From positions 1 to 5,016 of the forward strand of contig JAAYUP010000454.1 in the NCBI GenBank assembly GCA_012517635.1: a DNA stretch of 5,016 bases, read 5' to 3'. The DNA comes from Candidatus Atribacter alterifermentans. GTDB lineage: Bacteria > Atribacterota > Atribacteria > Atribacterales > Atribacteraceae. Positions 1 through 4,990 of the stretch are shown here, piece after piece. Below the pieces are notes generated by a model. The model was not told where the DNA came from and made no database searches. It saw nothing but the letters and a program-made list of their open reading frames with translations. Position 1 is the stretch's first letter; each line of letters begins with the position of its first letter. Made by a program: the position numbers and the translations under genes.

Positions 1-158
1 CGTCATTACCTTCAAGTTGCCGCTTTGAGCCAACCTGTTCTCAGTACGCACGTGACGCTATTCGGAAATATGGAGTTTTAAAAGGCGGGATGATGGCTCT
101 ATGGAGATTATTGCGGTGTCATCCTTATTCCCGCGGTGGTTATGACCCAGTTCGATAA
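1..158 (+). CDS. yidD: YidD membrane protein insertion efficiency factor, 3' part (5' end outside window)
   Basis: Partial gene: the reading frame runs in from the left edge (first whole codon at base 3) and stops at TAA 156-158, giving the last 51 residues. The visible protein has the family core: the cysteine motif CRFEPTCSQYA (visible residues 6-16), a KYGVLKG segment, an RLLRCHP motif (35-41) and the terminal GGYDPV. YidD is a small membrane-associated protein that helps YidC-dependent insertion of inner-membrane proteins; its exact mechanism is not settled. It ends 16 nt before yidC, the usual neighbour, and in this conserved cluster rnpA and rpmH would be expected just upstream, outside the window. 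The family is usually about 70-90 residues, so roughly the last two thirds are present. Identification is firm from motifs and context. Confidence 0.93.
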   Translation, partial: SLPSSCRFEPTCSQYARDAIRKYGVLKGGMMALWRLLRCHPYSRGGYDPVR

Positions 159-174
159 AATAGGAGAGTAAAAA

Positions 175-969
175 ATGTGGACTCAAATTTGGAATGGATT
201 AGCAGCTGCAATGGAAAAGATCCTGCAATTTTTTTATGGATTGACCGGTAATTACGGTATTTCAATTATTCTTTTAACAGCCGTTATTCGCATAGCGCTC
301 TATCCGGTAATTCATAAACAAAATTTGTCAACGAAGGCTATGCAGGAGTTACAACCAGAAATTAAGAAACTTCAGGAGAAATATAAAGGTGAGCCTCAAA
401 AGCTCAATCAAGAAATAATGAGCCTTTATAAGGAAAAAGGAGTCAGTCCTTTAGGGGGATGCCTTCCTTTATTGATTCAGCTCCCATTTCTGTTTGTTCT
501 TTATAGGGTTTTAGTAAATTATGATTATGGCCAAGCGGGATTTCTCTGGTTACCGAGCCTTTCTGCCGCTGACCCCTATTATATTTTACCTTTATTAATG
601 GGATTTACGACCTATTTGCAGCAGAGAATGACTATGCCCGTTGCTGGAACGGAAGGTTCTCAGCAAAATATGATCATGATGATTGTTATGCCAATATTCT
701 TGGTATTCATTAGTTGGAGTCTTCCTTCCGGGGTGCTCCTTTATTGGTTTGTTTCAAACCTATTCTATATTTTTCAGCAATATATAGTAAATGTAAAAAC
801 CCGAAAACCAACAGTCTCAACAGTCTCAGCAACCGCAGATCCGGTAATTGAAGTCAACCCAAAAGAAGCCATTGCCATTATAAAAGATGAGGAAAAGAAG
901 ATTTCTTCACAAGTTTCTTCTCCAAAAACAAAGAAAAAAGGGGGTAAGAAACATGCGAAGAAGCGTTGA
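175..969 (+). CDS. yidC: YidC/Oxa1 family membrane protein insertase (short form)
   Basis: Inserts and folds inner-membrane proteins, alone or with SecYEG. The 264-residue protein has the Oxa1-fold layout: TM1 about 27-47 with the conserved hydrophilic-groove arginine (R39 in LLTAVIRIALYPV), a charged cytoplasmic hairpin about 48-92 (QELQPEIKKLQEKYKG), then TM2 about 93-113 (GGCLPLLIQLPFLFVLYRVL), TM3 about 135-150, TM4 about 166-183 and TM5 about 186-207 (PSGVLLYWFVSNLFYIFQQ). The large periplasmic domain of proteobacterial YidC is missing. Unlike SpoIIIJ-type proteins I see no cleavable signal peptide or lipobox cysteine at the N-terminus, only a short hydrophobic/amphipathic stretch. The C-terminal tail (about 241-264) is very lysine-rich, typical of ribosome-contacting tails. 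ATG 175 follows AGGAGAG at 162-168. The 3' end overlaps jag by 17 nt. Confidence 0.96.
   Translation: MWTQIWNGLAAAMEKILQFFYGLTGNYGISIILLTAVIRIALYPVIHKQNLSTKAMQELQPEIKKLQEKYKGEPQKLNQEIMSLYKEKGVSPLGGCLPLLIQLPFLFVLYRVLVNYDYGQAGFLWLPSLSAADPYYILPLLMGFTTYLQQRMTMPVAGTEGSQQNMIMMIVMPIFLVFISWSLPSGVLLYWFVSNLFYIFQQYIVNVKTRKPTVSTVSATADPVIEVNPKEAIAIIKDEEKKISSQVSSPKTKKKGGKKHAKKR
938..945 (+). promoter_or_regulatory. Ribosome binding site that fixes the jag start
   Basis: AAGGGGGT, one mismatch from the consensus AAGGAGGT, lies inside the end of yidC and 7 nt before ATG 953. It supports 953 as the jag start rather than the upstream in-frame ATG at 887, which would add 22 basic residues not expected in the family. 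Confidence 0.75.
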
Positions 970-1765
970 AGTATCTGGAAAAACCGTTGAAGAAGTGCTT
1001 GAACGAGCGTCGAGGTATTTTGATGTACCAAAAGAAAACTTATCTTATGAAGTACTTTCTGAAAACCGGGGGTTTCTTGGTATTTTAGTGCCTCGAACAG
1101 TGAGAGTACGAGTATGGGTTGAAAGTACTGATAATCCAATCGGAGAATCAGCTCCAATTCCAGTTACTAAAAAAGAACAAACCAACAATAAAGTCGATGA
1201 AAATTCAAATAAAAACTCAGAATATATGGATGAAGAAAATTATCAAGATTTGGAAAAAGCTCGGGAGAAAATTCGAGATTTTTTCGAAAATCTTATTAAA
1301 AAAATGAATATCAATATCGAATATCATGTTCGAGAAAATGGGAAAAAGGTATTTCTAGAAATTGATGGAGTGGATGCTGGATTACTTATTGGAAAACATG
1401 GAGAAACTTTAGAAGCTTTAGAATCATTCTTAAAAATATTCCTGGTAAAAAATGGTTACGCACATATTGGTTTAGAAGTAGATGTTTCAGGGTATAAAAA
1501 GCGTCGGGAAGAAACCCTAACAAAATTAGCATGCAAAATGGCTACGAAAGTAGTACAAGGTCGACGTCGATTCAAGTTTGAACCAATGAATGCACGGGAA
1601 AGAAGAATTATTCACACTACATTAAAAGATCATCCGAAAATTATTACGTATAGCATTGGTGAAGAACCAGAAAGAAGAGTTGTTGTTGATTTAAAAAGTG
1701 AAAAAAGAAGAGATTCAAATCAAAGAAAACGTCCAACAACTAAAAAGAAAGCAAAAAATGAGTGA
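953..1765 (+). CDS. jag: Jag/KhpB (EloR) RNA-binding protein: Jag_N-KH-R3H
   Basis: A 270-residue single-strand nucleic-acid-binding protein commonly encoded just after yidC. In streptococci the homologue KhpB/EloR pairs with KhpA to bind RNA and affects cell elongation; the role here is inferred. Domains in order: Jag_N about 1-52 (VEVSGKTVEEVLERASRYF, then ENRGFLGI), a low-complexity polar linker about 58-98, a KH domain about 105-180 with the GxxG loop GKHG at 147-150, and an R3H domain about 185-248 with the defining arginine-x3-histidine at R217-H221 in NARERRIIH. The extreme C-terminus (about 249-270) is strongly basic. The start is chosen from the RBS at 938-945 and because the Jag_N domain begins directly after this methionine; the frame stays open upstream to ATG 887. 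It overlaps yidC by 17 nt and mnmE by 8 nt, so translational coupling is likely. Confidence 0.94.
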   Translation: MRRSVEVSGKTVEEVLERASRYFDVPKENLSYEVLSENRGFLGILVPRTVRVRVWVESTDNPIGESAPIPVTKKEQTNNKVDENSNKNSEYMDEENYQDLEKAREKIRDFFENLIKKMNINIEYHVRENGKKVFLEIDGVDAGLLIGKHGETLEALESFLKIFLVKNGYAHIGLEVDVSGYKKRREETLTKLACKMATKVVQGRRRFKFEPMNARERRIIHTTLKDHPKIITYSIGEEPERRVVVDLKSEKRRDSNQRKRPTTKKKAKNE

Positions 1766-3134
1766 AACAATTGTTGCAGCTTCTACTCCTTTAGGGGTTG
1801 GTGCAATTGGGATCATTAAACTCAGCGGAAAGGGTTCTATTGAGGTAGTCTCAAAAGTATGCAGGCTCAGATCGGGGAAAGAAATTAAAAAGCTTCCTAA
1901 CTTTAAATTAGCACTCTGTGATATTATCGATAACAACGGTAAGGCTCTTGATGAGGGTTTAGTCGTCCTCATGCGAGAGCCTTTTTCTTATACAAGAGAA
2001 GATGTTGTGGAAATACAAGTGCATAGTAGTCCTTTAATCATACAAAAGATCATTCAACTCTGCATTAACAATGGTGCTCGGTTAGCAGAACCAGGGGAAT
2101 TCACCAAACGGGCTTTTTTAAATGGAAGACTATCCCTTAATCAAGCAGAATCAATAGCTGAAATTGTAAAGACTCAGTCTGAAAAAGCACTATATAGCAT
2201 ATATCAAAATCTACGTGGGATATTTGGAGAAAAAATTTCAGAATGGCAGAAAAGTTTAGTTTTCATTCAAGCAAGCATTCAGGTTGAATGTGACTTTTCT
2301 GATAGAATGGGGGCTTCCAATATTCAAAACACCATTATTAATGAGATAAATGATGTTTGGCAAAATATAAAACAACAATATGACAGAAGTAAGAAATTCC
2401 AAAATTTAAAAGACGGTCTTTTAGTTGTTATATGTGGTAAACCAAATGTTGGAAAATCGAGCGTATTAAATTCAATTATTGGAAAGGATAGAGCAATTGT
2501 CACTCCGATTCCCGGGACCACTCGTGATGCCATAGAAGAATTATTCCTCATTGAGGGTTTCCCTTTTCGCTTTGTTGATACTGCCGGCATACATGAAAGT
2601 AAAAATTTTATTGAAAAAATCGGAATAGAGAAGACTAAAAAATATTTAGAAGAAGCGCATTTGGTCATTGTCATATTTGATCGAAGTCAAAACTTACAAA
2701 ATGAAGATTATAAGATAGTTGATTTAGTAAGAAAAAAACCTCATATATTGGTTCTAAATAAGAGTGACTTAACATCAAAAATTGAAAAAAAAGAGATAAA
2801 TCAGCTTTATCCAGGAGAACAAGTAATAGAAATATCAGCCTTATCGGGGGAAGGGATTGATCGATTAATGGATACAATCATTGAGAAAGTAAAAATAATT
2901 AAAGAAAACTATGACGAGGATTATGTAGCAATTAATCTCAGACAACAAAATGAACTATTAAAAGCCTCCACGTTTCTGGAACAAGCAAAAAAATCATTAG
3001 AAGAAGGGGTCCCGGTTGATTTGATAAGTATTGATATAGATGAGGCTCTTCGATGTTTGAAAAGAATTAATGGTGAAGACATTGATGAAAAAATTATTGA
3101 AAGTATATTTAATAAATTTTGTATTGGTAAATAA
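1758..3134 (+). CDS. mnmE: tRNA uridine-5-carboxymethylaminomethyl modification GTPase MnmE (TrmE)
   Basis: GTPase that with MnmG places the (carboxymethyl)aminomethyl group on wobble U34 of certain tRNAs, using a folate-derived carbon. The protein has 458 residues, normal for the family. The N-terminal folate-binding/dimerisation domain is about 1-118 (ETIVAASTPLGVGAIGIIKLSG). The helical domain follows and is completed by the C-terminus. The inserted G domain (about 220-380) has G1 GKPNVGKS (227-234), G2 PGTTRD (252-257), G3 DTAG (274-277), G4 NKSD (334-337) and G5 SAL (360-362). It ends in the conserved FCIGK, whose Cys455 is the family's catalytic/essential cysteine. The start at ATG 1758 fits the family N-terminus; an in-frame ATG at 1698 would add 20 charged residues. 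No good Shine-Dalgarno precedes 1758, consistent with coupling to jag. One oddity is HSSP at 89-92, where HGGP is common. mnmG is not in the window. Confidence 0.97.
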   Translation: MSETIVAASTPLGVGAIGIIKLSGKGSIEVVSKVCRLRSGKEIKKLPNFKLALCDIIDNNGKALDEGLVVLMREPFSYTREDVVEIQVHSSPLIIQKIIQLCINNGARLAEPGEFTKRAFLNGRLSLNQAESIAEIVKTQSEKALYSIYQNLRGIFGEKISEWQKSLVFIQASIQVECDFSDRMGASNIQNTIINEINDVWQNIKQQYDRSKKFQNLKDGLLVVICGKPNVGKSSVLNSIIGKDRAIVTPIPGTTRDAIEELFLIEGFPFRFVDTAGIHESKNFIEKIGIEKTKKYLEEAHLVIVIFDRSQNLQNEDYKIVDLVRKKPHILVLNKSDLTSKIEKKEINQLYPGEQVIEISALSGEGIDRLMDTIIEKVKIIKENYDEDYVAINLRQQNELLKASTFLEQAKKSLEEGVPVDLISIDIDEALRCLKRINGEDIDEKIIESIFNKFCIGK

Positions 3135-3147
3135 AAGATATCTGAAG

Positions 3148-3172
3148 CATTCATCACCTTCGTCCCCCTCCC
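3148..3172 (-). repeat. Possible half of a decayed intergenic palindromic repeat
   Basis: On the minus strand this stretch reads GGGAGGGGGACGAAGGTGAT followed by GAATG. It resembles the right arm and tail of the hairpin repeat at 4795-4826 (GGGAGAAGGTGAGGATGA), sharing GGGAG and GAAGGTGA. The opposing pyrimidine arm is not present: the G-rich arm abuts a run of nine A (3173-3181, plus strand). It lies in the 161-nt spacer between the convergent mnmE and rsmG, where I find no clear rho-independent terminator for either gene. The relationship is by eye only and may be chance. Confidence 0.3.
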
Positions 3173-3295
3173 AAAAAAAAATCAACAAAGAACAAGTCAA
3201 ACTGCTTAATGATTCATATAATCGGATAAAGCAATTTGTTATTATTTCATTTCAATGCTTTCAAAAGAAAAGGTTATCATTAATACATAACGATT

Positions 3296-4021
3296 TTATA
3301 ATGGTTTTTTTTGAGGAATACCAATGCGTCTTGGATAAATTGCCGGTGTTGAGGCAGTTTTCGAAATGAATAAAAAATAATTCATTCGATGAGACAAGGG
3401 AATTGGAATGGATGAAATTGAATCTAAATGACAATTTAGCAGAGAAAAAGATTGAGAAGAAAGAGATATTTCCTTTTGATATGAGCTTCCTTTAAAAAAG
3501 ACAGCTTTTCCCATTTCTTTAATAAAAGGAGTAACTAATTCTAAATTTGTTGATAAGTTACTTAAAGCTCGAGCAATAGCTAAATCAAAATTTTCTCGGT
3601 ACAATGGATTATGCCCCAACTCCTCAGCACGATCGCATAAAAAAAAGGAATGGTTAAGATTAAGTTGATTCGCTACCATTTTTAAGAAACTCATTTTTTT
3701 ATGATTTGAGTCAAGGTAATAAAAGTGGATATGGGGAAATAGAATATGTAATGGAATTCCAGGAATACCCGCTCCAGTACCCACATCAATAGCTGTGTTT
3801 ATATTCTTTAGGGGAAAATTAGTTTTTAAAAAAGAAAGACTATCAAAAATGAGGTCAATTAAAATGGCATCAGGGGTTTTAAACCCAGTGAGATTAAAAA
3901 GGCGATTGTATTTTTCAATCATGTTAGAAAAAAATATAAGCTGATCTTTCTGAGAAGGATGAAGAAAAATGTTTAATTCTTCGAGCCCTTTTTCAAGGAT
4001 AAAAAGTAATGAATTATCCAC
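3296..4021 (-). CDS. rsmG: 16S rRNA (guanine527-N7)-methyltransferase RsmG (GidB)
   Basis: SAM-dependent methyltransferase making m7G527 in the 530 loop of 16S rRNA; loss in other bacteria gives low-level streptomycin resistance. The 241-residue protein has the expected order: N-terminal helices with YNRLFNLTG (38-46), the SAM-binding loop DVGTGAGIPGIPL (79-91), the acidic residue after strand 2 (D104 in YYLDSNHKK), the conserved AIARALS segment (148-154) and the C-terminal signature YPRRIGIPQKKPL (229-241). The start is GTG (4019-4021): an in-frame TGA lies two codons upstream, so it cannot begin earlier. An AGAGGG sequence (plus-strand 4035-4040) sits 13 nt upstream, a rather long spacing. 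The GTG lies within a perfect DnaA box. The gene is convergent to mnmE and, if the origin lies at its 5' side, is transcribed away from it. Confidence 0.95.
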   Translation of the reverse strand: MDNSLLFILEKGLEELNIFLHPSQKDQLIFFSNMIEKYNRLFNLTGFKTPDAILIDLIFDSLSFLKTNFPLKNINTAIDVGTGAGIPGIPLHILFPHIHFYYLDSNHKKMSFLKMVANQLNLNHSFFLCDRAEELGHNPLYRENFDLAIARALSNLSTNLELVTPFIKEMGKAVFFKGSSYQKEISLSSQSFSLLNCHLDSISSIPIPLSHRMNYFLFISKTASTPAIYPRRIGIPQKKPL

Positions 4022-4022
4022 A
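4014..4022 (+). promoter_or_regulatory. DnaA box 1, perfect, overlapping the rsmG start codon
   Basis: TTATCCACA matches the DnaA consensus TTATNCACA at all nine positions. Bases 4019-4021 are the complement of the rsmG GTG initiation codon, so DnaA bound here would cover the start of that gene. Confidence 0.7.
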
Positions 4023-4110
4023 GGATATCAACAACCCTCTTTTTAAATAATTTAATCCACTTTTAAAAATTCTGGAAAAAAATTTAAAGGAAATCACAAA
4101 AAAACCTTAT

Positions 4111-4119
4111 TTATCAACA
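4111..4119 (+). promoter_or_regulatory. DnaA box 2, one mismatch
   Basis: TTATCAACA differs from TTATCCACA at one position. It lies between the two perfect boxes, 97 bp from box 1 and 83 bp from box 3 (start to start), in the same orientation. Confidence 0.45.
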
Positions 4120-4193
4120 AAAATACGTGCTAACGCAAATATTTATTTAATTATAAGGAAAAAAAGAGCTTCTAAAAAAAAGATATTAAATAG

Positions 4194-4202
4194 TTATCCA
4201 CA
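4194..4202 (+). promoter_or_regulatory. DnaA box 3, perfect
   Basis: TTATCCACA is identical to box 1 and has the same orientation. It lies only 15 bp before the parS palindrome core that begins at 4218, placing initiation and segregation signals side by side. Confidence 0.7.
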
Positions 4203-4217
4203 ACTAAAAGTGCTCAA

Positions 4218-4251
4218 ATTAAAAAATGTTCCACGTGGAACATTTTTTAAT
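4218..4251. promoter_or_regulatory. parS centromere site within a 34-bp perfect palindrome
   Basis: The core TGTTCCACGTGGAACA at 4227-4242 fits the widely conserved chromosomal parS consensus TGTTNCACGTGNAACA. ParB (Spo0J) loads there and spreads, with ParA/Soj and SMC acting in chromosome segregation. The palindrome continues perfectly outwards through six A/T pairs and three more bases on each side, 34 bp in all with its centre between 4234 and 4235. parA and parB are not in the window; they are often encoded nearby. The A-tract/T-tract flanks would also make it an intrinsic-terminator-like hairpin in RNA, but the parS match is the better explanation. Confidence 0.9.
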
Positions 4252-4698
4252 AAATCATAAGAATATATTATTCCATCTAACTGAACCTATAGTAAGAGAT
4301 AATATAAAAATATAAAGAGTTTATTAGAATGAAGAAAATTTTGCTATGCTTTATGAATAGTTACATATTCATAAAATTAAACTACTTAGGAAATAAACTA
4401 AATGCAGCAATAAACATTCCATAATCGTATTGAAAATCTATAAATCTAACCAGAGCTGCCTATCAATAATTCTAAAAAAAGAATAAAAGATGAGTATTTT
4501 GACCATGAAAAGAATAAAAACATGAAAAAATTAGAAATACATAATCTATTTCAATTTTATAAATAATAAATGACATTGCAATATCACATCTTATTGTATA
4601 AAGGAAAGGCCACTTTAGCCATGTAAAGTAGAAATGAAGAAATATAAAGAAGTATATACTTGGTTTTCGTTTTTATGAAATTAACATTGTAACCCCTT
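4252..4698. other. Gene-free, very AT-rich intergenic DNA
   Basis: No reading frame of convincing length or similarity was found on either strand, and I see no tRNA or other recognisable RNA. The longest ATG-started frame I read by eye on the plus strand is 31 codons (4329-4424), with no good ribosome binding site. Bases 4290-4302 (TAGTAAGAGATAA) faintly resemble a run of DnaA-trio-like triplets. A 6-bp inverted repeat (ACTTTA/TAAAGT) lies near 4612-4630. The likely role is an unwinding or spacer region of the origin, by inference only. Confidence 0.6.
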
Positions 4699-4717
4699 TT
4701 ATCCACCTTTATCCAAA
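4699..4717 (+). promoter_or_regulatory. Tandem pair of DnaA-box-like sequences
   Basis: TTATCCACC (4699-4707) and TTATCCAAA (4709-4717) each differ from TTATCCACA by one base. They are directly repeated at a 10-bp start-to-start spacing, about one helical turn, in the same orientation as the boxes at 4014-4202. They could be low-affinity DnaA sites at the far end of the unwinding region, or a chance short tandem repeat. Confidence 0.35.
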
Positions 4718-4741
4718 GGGAGAGAGAAAAAAAGATGATAT

Positions 4742-4786
4742 TGAAGAGATTGCCACGTCGCATAGGACGCTCCTCACAATGACGTT
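4742..4786. repeat. Short dispersed-type intergenic repeat (GTCATTG...GGCAATCTC family)
   Basis: On the minus strand the element reads CGTCATTGTGAGGAGCGTCC and continues to GCGACGTGGCAATCTC. From memory this closely matches a repeat seen in the intergenic DNA of many unrelated bacterial genomes (CGTCATTGCGAGGAGCG...GCAATCTC). Its ends are inverted (ATTG 4749-4752, CAAT 4777-4780), and an inner stem CGTC/GACG (4756-4759 with 4766-4769) closes a 6-nt loop. It codes for no protein and is REP/MITE-like. Confidence 0.6.
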
Positions 4787-4794
4787 TTTGTGTT

Positions 4795-4832
4795 CCTTCT
4801 CCCTTGATGGGAGAAGGTGAGGATGAGGGTGG
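4795..4832. repeat. Palindromic hairpin repeat with GTGAGGATGAGGGTG tail
   Basis: A perfect 9-bp stem CCTTCTCCC (4795-4803) and GGGAGAAGG (4809-4817) encloses a 5-nt loop and is followed by GTGAGGATGAGGGTGG. Pyrimidine-arm/purine-arm hairpins with a tail of this kind are a known type of dispersed intergenic repeat. The T-run at 4833-4837 lies about 15 nt beyond the stem, too far for a standard intrinsic terminator. Confidence 0.6.
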
Positions 4833-4842
4833 TTTTTAAACT

Positions 4843-4870
4843 GTTCACGGTTCACACTTCACGATTTACG
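4843..4870 (+). repeat. Four degenerate 7-bp tandem units
   Basis: Consecutive heptamers GTTCACG, GTTCACA, CTTCACG and ATTTACG share the core NTTCACG, giving a 28-bp stretch with clear 7-bp periodicity. It lies directly between two hairpin repeats. Confidence 0.55.
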
Positions 4871-4878
4871 GTATTTTC

Positions 4879-4942
4879 AGGATAGACCTTCATGCTGCTT
4901 TCGCAGCACCAGATGAGGATGAAAACTCAAGTGGTCTATCCT
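4879..4942. repeat. Nested inverted repeat element (about 64 bp)
   Basis: The ends are a perfect 10-bp inverted repeat: AGGATAGACC (4879-4888) and GGTCTATCCT (4933-4942). Inside the left half is a second perfect hairpin, TGCTGC/GCAGCA (4894-4899 with 4904-4909), with loop TTTC, followed by AGATGAGGATGA. The size and structure fit a small non-coding palindromic repeat or MITE-like element. There is no room for a transposase. Confidence 0.6.
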
Positions 4943-4990
4943 CTCAGTTTTTGTCTTTTACAATTTTTTTCATCTTACGCCGTAGGCTGC

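Larger units (their letters stand above)
4014..4717. other. Candidate chromosomal replication origin (oriC) region
   Basis: This AT-rich interval has no convincing gene. It contains two perfect DnaA boxes (4014-4022, 4194-4202) and three one-mismatch boxes (4111-4119, 4699-4707, 4709-4717), all on the plus strand, together with a parS site at 4227-4242. The AT content is extreme, e.g. only 11 G/C among bases 4321-4380, which would suit a DNA unwinding element. The gene neighbourhood (yidC-jag-mnmE, rsmG) is the classic origin-proximal set. dnaA is not in the window, and in many relatives the origin lies by dnaA/rpmH instead, so the boxes could be a secondary DnaA-binding cluster. The limits given are simply the outermost boxes. 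Confidence 0.65.

Noticed and set aside
934..950. A6G5 run in the yidC/jag overlap as a programmed frameshift site
   Set aside because: In the yidC frame the run reads AAA AAA GGG GGT, not the A AAA AAG slippery arrangement, and jag has its own RBS and start.
887..952. Upstream in-frame start for jag (22 extra residues)
   Set aside because: The near-consensus RBS sits before ATG 953 and the Jag_N domain starts there; the extension only reflects an open frame within yidC.
1698..1757. Upstream in-frame start for mnmE (20 extra residues)
   Set aside because: The MnmE family begins directly at the MSETIVAAST-like segment; the extension is lysine-rich shadow sequence of the jag tail.
3070..3369. 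99-codon plus-strand frame across the mnmE end, the spacer and the rsmG end
   Set aside because: Overlaps the ends of two well-supported genes, has no family resemblance and has low-complexity composition.
3548..3556. TGTTGATAA, a near DnaA box on the minus strand
   Set aside because: Lies inside the rsmG coding region, is isolated from the other boxes and has one mismatch; probably chance.
4150..4155. Minus-strand TATAAT as a -10 element for rsmG
   Set aside because: No acceptable -35 hexamer at a proper distance, and such hexamers are expected by chance in this AT-rich stretch.
4329..4424. 31-codon ATG frame beginning MKKILLCF
   Set aside because: Very short, no convincing ribosome binding site, placed in extremely AT-rich DNA where such frames arise by chance; no recognised family.
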